Shown: piece by piece, positions 46,153-54,900 of the stretch
Layout: each line of letters begins with the position of its first letter
Numbering within the stretch: the first letter of the stretch is position 1
Assembly (NCBI RefSeq): GCF_963678635.1
Contig: NC_087065.1
Coordinates: 37,411,888 to 37,475,887, forward strand
DNA from: Symsagittifera roscoffensis
Lineage: Eukaryota > Xenacoelomorpha > Acoela > Convolutidae
DNA length: 64,000 nucleotides
Reading direction: 5' to 3'
Program-made: the position numbers and the translations under genes
The notes under the pieces: model-generated
Seen by the model: only the letters and a program-made list of their open reading frames with translations
Database searches by the model: none
What the model was told of the DNA's origin: nothing

Positions 46153-46851
46153 TCACTTCTGGGTCCAGAAGGTTTCCAGAGTAATCTGACACATTCTGTT
46201 CACAAATTCAGCGGTCTTCTCTCCGGCATTTTCCGCCAGGTTCACCTCCTTCAACAAGTAGTCATATATCTTTGTGATCATCACGAAGCCTTGCTCAAAA
46301 GCGTCTGCACCCAATGTCGCTATTCTAGGGTTCAGGTGTAGCCACTGGTTGGCTTCCGGCTTGGTTCTCAGAACCATCGCCTCCAAGTGAGCTCTCGTCT
46401 CTAGTGAATTTTTCCTTCTTGTGTCTTCACCTGCCACTTCCATTGCTTGGAACCATAAGTCGTTGGACATCGCCGCGATCACTCGATGGTCGTCGTCTAC
46501 CCCTGGTTTCAGTTGGAGCTGTCGACTGAAATTTAACAGTTCCAACCCCAGCACCTCGTCCAATACTAACATGTGTAGCGCATGGTCCTTGAATCCTCTC
46601 ATCGCGTTTGAGATATTTGACCACACTGCAGGCAGTTCAGCCTTGAGTGGCCTCAGTTTCTCCATCTCTATCATGCGATTCGGGGCTGATATGATCACAT
46701 CATATTTTCCTTCCGAAAGTAAGGTCACAATCGCATACACAAATTTCAGTCCATCCGGGAGATGTGCATATCCCGGAGACAACGCGAATACGATTCTCGG
46801 TGTCACTTTGGTGAATGACCCCTCCTTCGTCGCATCCACCACTTCACCCAT
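46153..46851 (-). CDS. Accessory polyprotein segment A2: end of second SGNH-like domain plus helical region
   Basis: 232 residues in another frame from A1 because of an indel near 46870. It opens with RIVFALSPGYAHL and AIVTLLSEGKYDVIISAPNR, which in order and hydrophobicity match the strand and helix after block III of SGNH proteins. A clear DxxH was not found, so this domain probably lacks catalysis. The rest is helical (HMLVLDEVLGLELLNFSRQL, NDLWFQAMEV, FVNRMCQITLETFWTQK). E0 has the same sequence in one 506-residue ORF, showing that the breaks here are secondary. Confidence 0.65.
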   Translation of the reverse strand: MGEVVDATKEGSFTKVTPRIVFALSPGYAHLPDGLKFVYAIVTLLSEGKYDVIISAPNRMIEMEKLRPLKAELPAVWSNISNAMRGFKDHALHMLVLDEVLGLELLNFSRQLQLKPGVDDDHRVIAAMSNDLWFQAMEVAGEDTRRKNSLETRAHLEAMVLRTKPEANQWLHLNPRIATLGADAFEQGFVMITKIYDYLLKEVNLAENAGEKTAEFVNRMCQITLETFWTQK

Positions 46852-46868
46852 CGACTCAAGGATATCTT

Positions 46869-47189
46869 TTATCGCTGGCCATACAGCGTTCTCTGCCGTT
46901 GTAGGATCTCTGAGTCTGTCAGAAAACCTCTACTGTGCAGATGGTCATTGATGCCAGCAAAAACAATCGTAATTGGGTTCATGTCCGTCTGCCTTTGTAC
47001 CCCTATAGCCAGAGATATCGATTGCAGTAAGTCCAGGTCGACCGCTGCCAACATTATGGCGTCCGGCCAAAACAGAGACTTGGAGGTATACACGAACTCT
47101 GAAATCGCTACTATCATAATCTTGGCCTTCCTCATTTCTGCTTTGTCATAGGCGGCGAAAATGGTCTCATCTTTCTTTATCGCTTTCAA
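46869..47189 (-). CDS. Accessory polyprotein segment A1: diverged second SGNH-like domain, first half
   Basis: 107 residues in the same frame as the SGNH ORF and separated from it only by TAA. The pattern KIMIVAISEF, then AIMLAAVDLDLLQ, then ITIVFAGINDHLHSRG mirrors SGNH blocks I, II and III of the upstream domain (HLILGDS, VMAFGGATLAQL, VMILVGTND). Block III GIND is intact. Block I has lost GDS here, but the E2 homolog reads IIVAGSDF with LPGAEL and FAGMND, much closer to the family. It ends by frameshift; the next ORF continues the domain. Assignment to SGNH rests on motif order only. Confidence 0.65.
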   Translation of the reverse strand: MKAIKKDETIFAAYDKAEMRKAKIMIVAISEFVYTSKSLFWPDAIMLAAVDLDLLQSISLAIGVQRQTDMNPITIVFAGINDHLHSRGFLTDSEILQRQRTLYGQR

Positions 47190-47201
47190 TCCGCCGTATC
47201 T

Positions 47202-49763
47202 TTAGGCATCACCATCTTGATTCACTAAATTTGGGTATATTCTCTCCTTCACATGACCAGGGGGTGTCGTCAGCTGCCTGAATATCTTCACGTGTTGTCC
47301 AATCGGCGCTCTTGTCGTCAGGAATCTTCCTGGTCTCTCTTCACAATTCCCCTCATCATGATTCAACCTCACATCTTGCAATGGTCTCGCATTCACTGGT
47401 CCCATTGTGTTGTTAGAGGGCAGTCCCTCTAGGTCAGCAAATCTCAAGGCCTTCGTGGAGCTGAAATTTATGCTAGCGGCTATCAACCAGTCTACGCCGG
47501 TTATCGAGTACAATCTGCTGACGGATAGCGTCGCTCCATTCAGCATCCTCCTTGCATCTTCAATGAAGCTTACCCTCTGGAGATCCAGCTTCATTAGCTC
47601 GTCTTTGTATACATGCCAGGGAGACGGTATGGGTCTTGACCACATCAACGAGCCTCTGCCCGGACGTCTCTCCTCTCGACTGGTACTTGTCGTCTCCGAT
47701 CTAGTGTCCGATCTAGTGTCCGATCTAGACGTGCCGGCTGTCTCTTCGATTGGGTTGACAGGTCCTATCCTTCTCCTAGGATGGATGGTCCTCCTCATCG
47801 GTGCTTCTCCCAATCGATCCTGTACGTCTGTCCTTTGACCTGGTTCGCTGGAGCTTTGTTGCCTGTAGTTCGTAACGGCCGGGACCGTACCCAAGCGTGT
47901 TTCCAGGCTAGGAGGCACAAAGGTGGTAATCACCGCGTCACTCGCTGTTCCTTCTTCCTTCAGCACTCCTGTGTCAAAGAGTTCCGCTTCTAGTTCGTCC
48001 AACCGCTCTTGGAAGACTCGATTCAACCAAGCTTGTCCTTCGATACTGTCGAAGTGGATGCCGTCCGTGGTCAGTCTGGCCTGATCCATAGCTCTCAATT
48101 CATGTTCGATGTCCATGAGGATCATTCTTCCGGCGTTCCGACTTGCGAGCTTCCTCAAGATGTTATTCCACCTGACGACTCCCTCGTTGTGCCTTTTTCC
48201 TGCTGCTGTCAGGCTTCTCGTGTTTATTGGCACAGTGCAAACGGTCAGTACCGCGCAATTGAATTTCTGCCAGAGGGTAGTAAACAAACACACCATCACT
48301 GACTCCCATAGTGCTTCCTGCTCATCTGAACCTCTGGAGATGTCATTCGTCCCAACTAAGATCATCACATTGGGGATCCTCCCTGGATTCATCAGTTCTA
48401 CCATTCGATATAACTGGGCTAGCGTCGCGCCTCCAAAGGCCATCACCGTGGTGACCCACGATGTCCTCAAATTCGACAGCACTCTGACCAAGCTGTCTCC
48501 CAGTATCAGATGAGATGTCCCGAGTGGTGGTTGCTGCAGGTTTACAGCCGGGCTCCAAGTCGCTCGATTGAAGCAGGCCCTCGGATCTGTCTCCGGAACT
48601 CCCGTGAAATTATATTTCAATTGAATATTCTTTTGCACGTCTATTATGCCAGACACTTTCTTCGCTGGCATCTTCCGTATTCTTCTCTCTGGTGCCCTCG
48701 AGCTCCCCATGAGTGGTGTCACGTCACTTATCCCCTGTCTGATCACGGTCTGGTAGAGTCGTACTCTGCCCGTGTCGTCAATCGTTCCATAGGGTGCAGT
48801 CACCCCGGAACCTGGCGCATTCTTGTTAGCGACCAGTCGTCCAGCTGTCTCTATCAGCTTCCTCACTGTCTGTTCCACGACGGGGTCACCCAAGGTATCA
48901 CTAGGATCCGGGATTGTTACTCGATTTGTCTCTGCTGGGAGCCGTGTATCCGTTGTTTGACTCATTTCTCGAGGCGTCAAGAGCTCCATCGGGGACTGCC
49001 CACGAGGAATATTCCTTGCAGGTATCACTTTCTCCACGGCCGTTGTCAACGCCATCTGTTCCGATTGCTCTTTGTAGTCCTGCCTCAAGCGCTCAATTTC
49101 TTGACCCTGCTTTTTGTTGCAGTCTTCGAACAATTTTCTCCACATGTCTCGATCTTCCTCCATCTGGAGCATACTTTTGGTCATCTCGTCCAGCTCCTTC
49201 TTCGTACTTTTCAGTTCATCGTTCATCTCATCCAGATCTTGCATGGTTTGGTTCGTCTGAACCTTCTGTCCTACTTTCACCTTTTTTGGTGGCACAGCTG
49301 CTCTCAGTGGTGAACCAGACGAGGCCGCCTTGCTGTTCATCTCCTGATGCATTCTCGTCAGCCCAGGTTTGGGCTTGGAGGGCATAGGCATCTCACCTGG
49401 TTGGTAAGTCCTAGAACTTCCCAATCCAGGCTCATTCGCCAAGTCACTCCCTGAGAGAGCCCCGTTTCTCCACCTCATCACTCTCATGTTCGGGCGGTCT
49501 AGTACTACCCTTTCTCCATATGCTGCCATCAACAGGACTTCCGCGGGGCGGCCCCCACGGTTGTCATGCCCCAAGATGTTGATCAGGGCGGTCAGCAACA
49601 TGACTACCTCTGGGTCCTCCAGAGCGAAGTCTCGATCGATCAGCCGACGATAGATCGCATCTATCATCGGTCCTACATATGCCTCTGCCAGGTCCATCAA
49701 TTCATCCATGTTGAAATTGTCCATACTGTTCTTCAGATTTGATTTGATTCGATTCGATTCCAA
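47202..49763 (-). CDS. SGNH (GDSL) hydrolase-containing accessory protein
   Basis: 853 residues. An N-terminal helical part (MDELMDLAEAYVGP...) is followed by a coiled coil (about 165-240), a disordered linker, then an SGNH fold at about 415-600: block I GDS (S424), block II glycine (G444/445 in FGGAT), block III GTND (N473) and block V DGIH (D567, H570). All catalytic residues are present, so it may be an active esterase or acyl hydrolase; the substrate is unknown. A Ser/Arg-rich linker with SDTRSDTRSET repeats and a conserved C-terminal block (LYSITGVDWLIA, SNNTMGPVNARPLQDV) follow. It ends at TAA, but the same frame continues at once into the next ORF, so the ancestor was probably one polyprotein. 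It has no signal peptide. Confidence 0.88.
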   Translation of the reverse strand: MESNRIKSNLKNSMDNFNMDELMDLAEAYVGPMIDAIYRRLIDRDFALEDPEVVMLLTALINILGHDNRGGRPAEVLLMAAYGERVVLDRPNMRVMRWRNGALSGSDLANEPGLGSSRTYQPGEMPMPSKPKPGLTRMHQEMNSKAASSGSPLRAAVPPKKVKVGQKVQTNQTMQDLDEMNDELKSTKKELDEMTKSMLQMEEDRDMWRKLFEDCNKKQGQEIERLRQDYKEQSEQMALTTAVEKVIPARNIPRGQSPMELLTPREMSQTTDTRLPAETNRVTIPDPSDTLGDPVVEQTVRKLIETAGRLVANKNAPGSGVTAPYGTIDDTGRVRLYQTVIRQGISDVTPLMGSSRAPERRIRKMPAKKVSGIIDVQKNIQLKYNFTGVPETDPRACFNRATWSPAVNLQQPPLGTSHLILGDSLVRVLSNLRTSWVTTVMAFGGATLAQLYRMVELMNPGRIPNVMILVGTNDISRGSDEQEALWESVMVCLFTTLWQKFNCAVLTVCTVPINTRSLTAAGKRHNEGVVRWNNILRKLASRNAGRMILMDIEHELRAMDQARLTTDGIHFDSIEGQAWLNRVFQERLDELEAELFDTGVLKEEGTASDAVITTFVPPSLETRLGTVPAVTNYRQQSSSEPGQRTDVQDRLGEAPMRRTIHPRRRIGPVNPIEETAGTSRSDTRSDTRSETTSTSREERRPGRGSLMWSRPIPSPWHVYKDELMKLDLQRVSFIEDARRMLNGATLSVSRLYSITGVDWLIAASINFSSTKALRFADLEGLPSNNTMGPVNARPLQDVRLNHDEGNCEERPGRFLTTRAPIGQHVKIFRQLTTPPGHVKERIYPNLVNQDGDA

Positions 49764-50123
49764 GGTTTTGACTCAAGTGAGTAATTAAATGATCGATCAG
49801 GATCTAGAAAAGAAGACACAAATATCACACTTGTCAGTCTCACCTCAACATATATCGTTGAAATTTGCTTAAAAACAGTCCAGATAAAAAGATATTAATC
49901 CTAAAATTTATTAAAATCAATCGGTCTCTAAAATTTTAGAATTCGACCTAAGATTGGACAGTCCAAACTTTGGATCTATTCCTCAGATCGTCATTCAGTT
50001 GTTCATGGTCACTAACCCCTTCTTACCCACGATCTTAATAACATAACACATAACATAACATAGCACACATATCACACATTACACACAACTTAGTCTTTAG
50101 CCTAACACCCTCTCGCACGTCAC
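49764..50123 (-). other. 360-bp non-coding spacer between macrodomain and SGNH ORFs
   Basis: No ORF of note. It contains short tandem ACATAACACATAACATAACA-type repeats near 50036-50100. E2 has a 240-bp spacer and the decayed copy near 21 kb a 550-bp one at the same place, so a gap here is a family feature. It might hold an internal promoter or splice signals for the downstream polyprotein; that is inference. Confidence 0.6.
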
Positions 50124-50504
50124 TCAGCCTATACTTAAGTAATATTTCTTATGTAAATATACTTGTATATTAGTATCAGAGAATATCACGTGTACAAGCG
50201 CGTACAATTCCCGAGGATGCAGTCGTCCTCTGTTTGGATCGTACACTGGAAGCGAGAGTTCCTTCACGTCCATTTCCACGAGGAAGTCCCTCAGCCTCGT
50301 CAAGGACAAGGCTAGGTTCTCTGGGTCCACGTGCTGCTTCTCCGTCGCCCTCGTCACCAAGAAGCATAGGTATTTTCCCGGTATCTGTGACGCCGCCGGA
50401 GGTAAGGCTGCTACGCCCCCTACTCCTGGTCGTTGCTTCCACAGGAACTCTATGTTTTTATATTCTCTCTTAAAATCTGCCGCCAACGCTGTCCTAAAAC
50501 TCAT
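50124..50504 (-). CDS. Macrodomain protein (TARG1/ALC1-like), retroelement-encoded
   Basis: 126 residues from the first ATG; the frame is open back to about 50623, adding ILTDSDFILTNRTCAIAITAN, which fits the first macrodomain strands. The order TNRTCAIAITA, ADFKREY, GVGGVAALP, GKYLCFLVTR, LTRLRDFLVE, LSLPVYDPNRGRLHPREL and IQVYLHKKY follows TARG1/ALC1-type macrodomains (aligned from memory). Macrodomains bind or remove ADP-ribose. The glycine-rich loops that grip ADP-ribose (GxGIA and GCGxD in TARG1) are replaced by TALAADF and YDPNRG, so catalysis is uncertain. It lies between pol and the SGNH ORF. Homologs sit at 33344-33724 and, decayed, near 10240-10590 and 20640-20980. The true start or a splice acceptor is unresolved. 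Confidence 0.75.
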   Translation of the reverse strand: MSFRTALAADFKREYKNIEFLWKQRPGVGGVAALPPAASQIPGKYLCFLVTRATEKQHVDPENLALSLTRLRDFLVEMDVKELSLPVYDPNRGRLHPRELYALVHVIFSDTNIQVYLHKKYYLSIG

Positions 50505-50611
50505 GTTTGCCGTGATTGCTATCGCACATGTTCTATTTGTGAGTATAAAATCACTGTCTGTTAGTATTATGTTACTTGAATATTCATTTGGTAAGTTAAA
50601 ATATGACTCAA

Positions 50612-51631
50612 CTACCCACCTATGTCAGGTTTCTTAGGTTCTTCGCCTGTCTCTGCTTCTAAGTCTCCTGTTTCTCTTGCTACTCTTAATTTTTTTATTA
50701 TCAATTTTTCAGTGTGGTTAAGTCCTACCCCCACTCCCCGGACAAAAATATCCATCGACGTCCCCGTCGATCGCATACCGGGTATCAAGTCAAGGTTAGA
50801 AGCTGGAATGAGTAGTTGTCCTTCCTGGGCAACCCAGGAAGGATCATCTCGTTCGGTCTTGATGTATTTCATGCTTTCACGATCTACGTCTTGAATCGTG
50901 ACGCTGGTCTCCTCAGGATCTGAGGTCATTTCGTTCAGCCACTCTAAGACACGCAGGTTCGTCAAGTCTTGTTCATATGACTGCTGTTGCTCGTCGTCGA
51001 ATTCTACCTCGGGTTTCGACCGGTCGTCGACCCACTCATAGTCGTGATCATCGACTATGTCAATGTCTTGTGACACAGTTATTTCTTTTAGACCCACTAC
51101 TTCTTCCACTATCTTCTTCAGATCCATCCTATCCACTACAAAGTCGTCACCGTAAGGATTGTATTTCTTTCTTGGTCTCGTCCCGTCCTTCTGACGAGTC
51201 TGTATCGTGAAAGGAAGATCCGGTTCCAAGTTCTTGGGAACTTCTGTCTGTTCGGGATCCTGCCAATCTTCCTCTGCGTAGGGTAAGGTTTCATCGTCCG
51301 CTTCGATCTCCTCGTTCGGATCCAGGTCCAGCGGTGTATCCGTACCTTCCTCTACGACTTCGTTTCCATCGTTCTTCTCCCTGGTGCCCTTTTCATTGAC
51401 CTCACAAGCAGGATCCATCATTAGATAATCCCCTTCTTCCATGTCTGCAGGTATACACCAGTCTTCTGTCGATGGATTGTGTGGCTTGATGTTCTCGTAG
51501 TGGGCGGCTCGGCCAGTACTCAGTCTATAAAAGCGTCCCTCCTGGTGCACCTCTGTAATCATGAAGGGTCCCCTCCATTTTTTAGGAGCTTTTTCGTCCC
51601 TTTCGGTGGTATAACGTTCTGAAATACCCAT
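50612..51631 (-). CDS. pol: Integrase tail: GPY/F module and long acidic extension
   Basis: 339 residues. The start contains the GPY/F-like module (KKWRGPFMITEVHQEGRFYR, then HYENIKPHNPS), which in gypsy integrases helps DNA binding and target choice. About 270 acidic residues follow, with many Asp/Glu clusters and a conserved block (LTNLRVLEWLNEMTSDPEET, then ESMKYIKTERDDPSW). I know no domain for this extension. Degraded versions of the same extension occur at 9600-10130, 15200-15700 and 19740-20330, so it is a fixed part of the family. The first frame-correct residues lie near 51570, not at the first ATG. It ends at TAG 50612, overlapping the macrodomain frame. Confidence 0.88.
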   Translation of the reverse strand: MGISERYTTERDEKAPKKWRGPFMITEVHQEGRFYRLSTGRAAHYENIKPHNPSTEDWCIPADMEEGDYLMMDPACEVNEKGTREKNDGNEVVEEGTDTPLDLDPNEEIEADDETLPYAEEDWQDPEQTEVPKNLEPDLPFTIQTRQKDGTRPRKKYNPYGDDFVVDRMDLKKIVEEVVGLKEITVSQDIDIVDDHDYEWVDDRSKPEVEFDDEQQQSYEQDLTNLRVLEWLNEMTSDPEETSVTIQDVDRESMKYIKTERDDPSWVAQEGQLLIPASNLDLIPGMRSTGTSMDIFVRGVGVGLNHTEKLIIKKLRVARETGDLEAETGEEPKKPDIGG

Positions 51632-51900
51632 ACGTAGTCTCCCACCGAGTAAGCCTTTGCACCAGCTGCTTTCTTGTCAAATCTTTTCCTCTGCCTTGCC
51701 TGTGCTTGCTGAGTATTTCGTCTACACAAATCGTTCAACTCCTGTTGGCGTCTGATCACATCCCTCACGTAGACCTGTGGGGACGTTTTTCTTCCCTCAT
51801 ACTCTGGGTAGAAGAAGGTTAAGGGTAAAGACTTTTCGTGTCCAGTTAGCATCATGTGTGGACTGACTCCGGTGGTGGAGTGTTACGTGCTGTTATATGC
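51559..51900 (-). pseudogene. pol: Integrase C-terminal region, first part, with two nonsense codons
   Basis: Same frame as the integrase core but separated from it by TGA (about 51901) and TAA (about 51886). The sequence then runs HMMLTGHEKSLPL and FYPEYEG, through RKRFDKKAAGAKAYSVGDYVW, to KKLLKNGGDPS. This is the usual Ty3-type stretch between the catalytic core and the GPY/F module. The ORF leaves frame at an A6 run (CTAAAAAATGG); a -1 shift or one extra A restores the GPY/F frame in the next ORF. The A run could be a slippery site, but interruption of a folded domain makes a mutation or assembly error more likely. Confidence 0.85.
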
Positions 51901-54900
51901 TCACATCACCTGTGGAAGGTATCTGTCCCAATCGGTCATGTACCTGGAACAATATACTCTCAGCATCGACACTAACGTCCTATTCTGTCTTTCCACTAAG
52001 CCATTCGTCTGAGGGTGGTATGTCGTGGAATGAGCCTGAGCGACCTGTGAGCGTCTCATAAGCTCTTTCGTAAGCTCTCCTACGAAAGCTGTTCCATTAT
52101 CCGATTGAAACGTCATCGGACAACCATGTCTTGCTATCCACGTATTGATCAGGTGGTCGCATGTCTCTTCCGCCGAGGCAGTTATGCAGGGCACGGCCTC
52201 TGCATACTTCGTAAAATGATCTATCATGACCAGCACCTGATTATAACCATTGTCTGTCATGCATATCTTTTGGTGATCTATCTGCACCACCTCGTTGAAT
52301 TCAGACGACTCGATCGATTGTAAAGGAAATCGCAACTTCCTTGGATCCTTGACCTGTTGGCATGACAGACATGCTGTTACCCACTTCTCGCATGCTTTTT
52401 TCATCCCAGGCCACTCAAAGCGCTTCAGGATCCTCTGATATACTTTGTCGATCCCCTGATGGCCCATCTGATCATGTGACCTGAATAATAGCTCTGTCTG
52501 ATAGAGTTGCGGTAACACTATCGCATTATACTTGTATAGGACTCTGTCTTCCTCCCTTCTTTTGCAAGCCACAATCCCGTCCTTGTTCAAATATAACCTC
52601 CCTTCCTTCTGTATGAAGTACTGTCTCAGGATGCGATAACTATCTTCCTCGAGGTCCCCTTTATCCGGAGAACCATTCTCGATCCACCTTTTCAGGTTGC
52701 TTGTCATGCGATCATTTCTTTGCGCCCTTAGAAGATCCGAGAGTCTGTATCTCGACTTTAAGTACGTCTTCATGACCCTCATCTGACTATTTAGCTCGTT
52801 GGGCTGGTGTGTGTCTTCTTCCATCTTAACGCACCAAATCTTCGCCAACGGCTGTGTTTCTTGTTTAAACGGCTGAAGATCAGTCCTGACTACCTCTTTC
52901 TGCGGCAACAGACTTATCGAACGTTTCGATACCGCTATTGTCTCCAAGTCATCCGCTGCGTTGTCAAAGACTCTTTCGCTTGGTATAAGGTAGCGATCGC
53001 TGTCAGGATCCTGGTACACCTCTCTGTCCAGATCCCTTGCCCGAGTTTCCACTAGTAGTGTGTGTATCGCTAGTTCTGACAGTTCTGATCCCGAGTTCGA
53101 GTTCCTGTCTGAATAGGTGTCCATCCCTGAGTTTCGGGAATCGTCATCCGTCGAAGAGGTTGTGCTGGAGACTGCACGCTCCTCCAGATCATATCTGTGC
53201 CTTCTTTGCATCCATCTGAACTCCCCGGACAAAACCTTGTTCTCTAGGTCCTGTTTCTCATCAGGAAATTTCTCGTCTATCTCAGATTCCCCGGACAAAC
53301 TTTCTATTCCCGGGTGTTGATCTTGTGATCGCTGGTTTTTCTCATCATTCGTCTCCCCGGACAAATAGTCTTGCAGCAGGTTTTGTTCTGCCTTTTCACC
53401 TTCCTTCTCCTGGTCCACAAAGGTGACGGTTTTCCTTCGCGTACTGCTCCCTTGTTCTTTCTGTTTGTAAGAAGTACTGGTTAAAATCTCGTGGGGTATT
53501 GAGGATACTAGTTGCTGAACTATTGTCCTACAATCCCTCTCGTTCTCTTCGTGCTGTCGTCTGGACGGCATGATCTTCACCTTCTCACTGACTGTTAGCA
53601 ATGCCACTGCTGCTGTCCACTCGGGGTCATCTCTGGTCACTTCTCTTTCTAACAATCCACCCAGCATCCGCATCACTTGCGGTGTGACTTGCACCGTTCT
53701 ATCCAATAATGAGAGGCTGTTTATGTTCATGCGAGAGAGTTCTTGCTGGACCAGATTCGAGCGCAGCAACAAATCTAAGGGGACCGGGTCCTCCCTGGAT
53801 AGGATCTGTATCTCGGCTGCTTTCTCTACAGGTAACTCAGGCTGCCCTGGAATTGGATGTCCAGACTTATCCAACCATCTCGTTAGGGGAAGCGCTTCAT
53901 AAGTTTCTTTGTCCAGAAACGAGAATCCCTCCTTTATTTCCGCCTGATTGGCCTGCTTCTGCTCCAACTTTTCATAGAACTCAGTTTTCTTGCTGAGGCT
54001 GTCAGCATTTTGGTGTTTATCACGCATCCTATGTTCGATTATCATATGGTAGCCATCCAATCTTACTATCCATCTACCAATATAACTCTGATCCATCGAG
54101 TAGGTCTTCAACCAAGATAACGCTCTGTTGTCCAAGCGTAACTTGAAGGGAGCGCTCCCCAAGTAAGCACGGTATTTTTCCACGAAGGTGACTACTGCAA
54201 ACATTTCTGCTTTTGGTGCGCCATATTTCATCTCTGTGTCACTCAAGACCTTGCTGCCGTATGCAATGGGACGGATAACTGTTCTTCCGTTCCATTCTTG
54301 CTCTTGATGCAATATTCCTGAGATGGCCACTACCGATGCGTCTGTGTCAAGAACATACATGCCCTTTTCTGTAGGCATGTCTAGCACTGGCGCTTCGCAC
54401 AGTTCCCGCTTTATGTTCTCGAAAGCAACCTGTGCCTCATCGTTCCACTCGAACTTTTTCCCCTTGTTGCGCATCAGCTTCTGCATCGGGTACACCTTGT
54501 CCGCATATCCTTTAATGAACTCCCGGTCATAATTGGCAAACCCTAGGAAGCTCATTAGCTGTGTGTCCGTTCTCGGAGCCTTCCATGTCAACACAGCCTC
54601 TACTGCTTCCGGATCTGGCCTCACACCATGCCTGTCTACCATTCTTCCCAGGTACTTGATCGAATCCCTAAGGATTTCACATTTCGATGGTTTGCACTTC
54701 AATCCTGCTCTTTTCATGCATCCAAAGACCTCATCGAGCCTATCAATGTGGTCTTCCAGGGTCGGTGTCGCTATGACTACGTCATCCACGTAACACATCA
54801 CGAGATTCCCGTACTTCTTGGTCACTCTCGTCAAAACCTGAGCCATCAGTCTTTGAAAAGTGGCCGTTGCATTGCACAAGCCGAAGGGCATCCTCTTCCA

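Noticed and set aside
40897-47189. Retroviral envelope gene
   Set aside because: Position fits env, but I see no signal peptide, fusion peptide, membrane anchor or furin site in any segment.
48510-49313. 267-residue plus-strand ORF
   Set aside because: It is antisense to the SGNH ORF, rich in Leu, Ser, His and Cys with no domain; a shadow of the minus-strand coding sequence.
40897-50504. Integrated RNA virus with macrodomain and esterase (nidovirus-like)
   Set aside because: The macrodomain and SGNH ORF lie within LTR boundaries after pol, and no RNA-dependent RNA polymerase or helicase motif was seen.
53221-53365. CRISPR-like array from the TTTGTCCGGGGAG repeats
   Set aside because: Only three units, unequal spacing, within a coding frame (LSGE); eukaryotic context.
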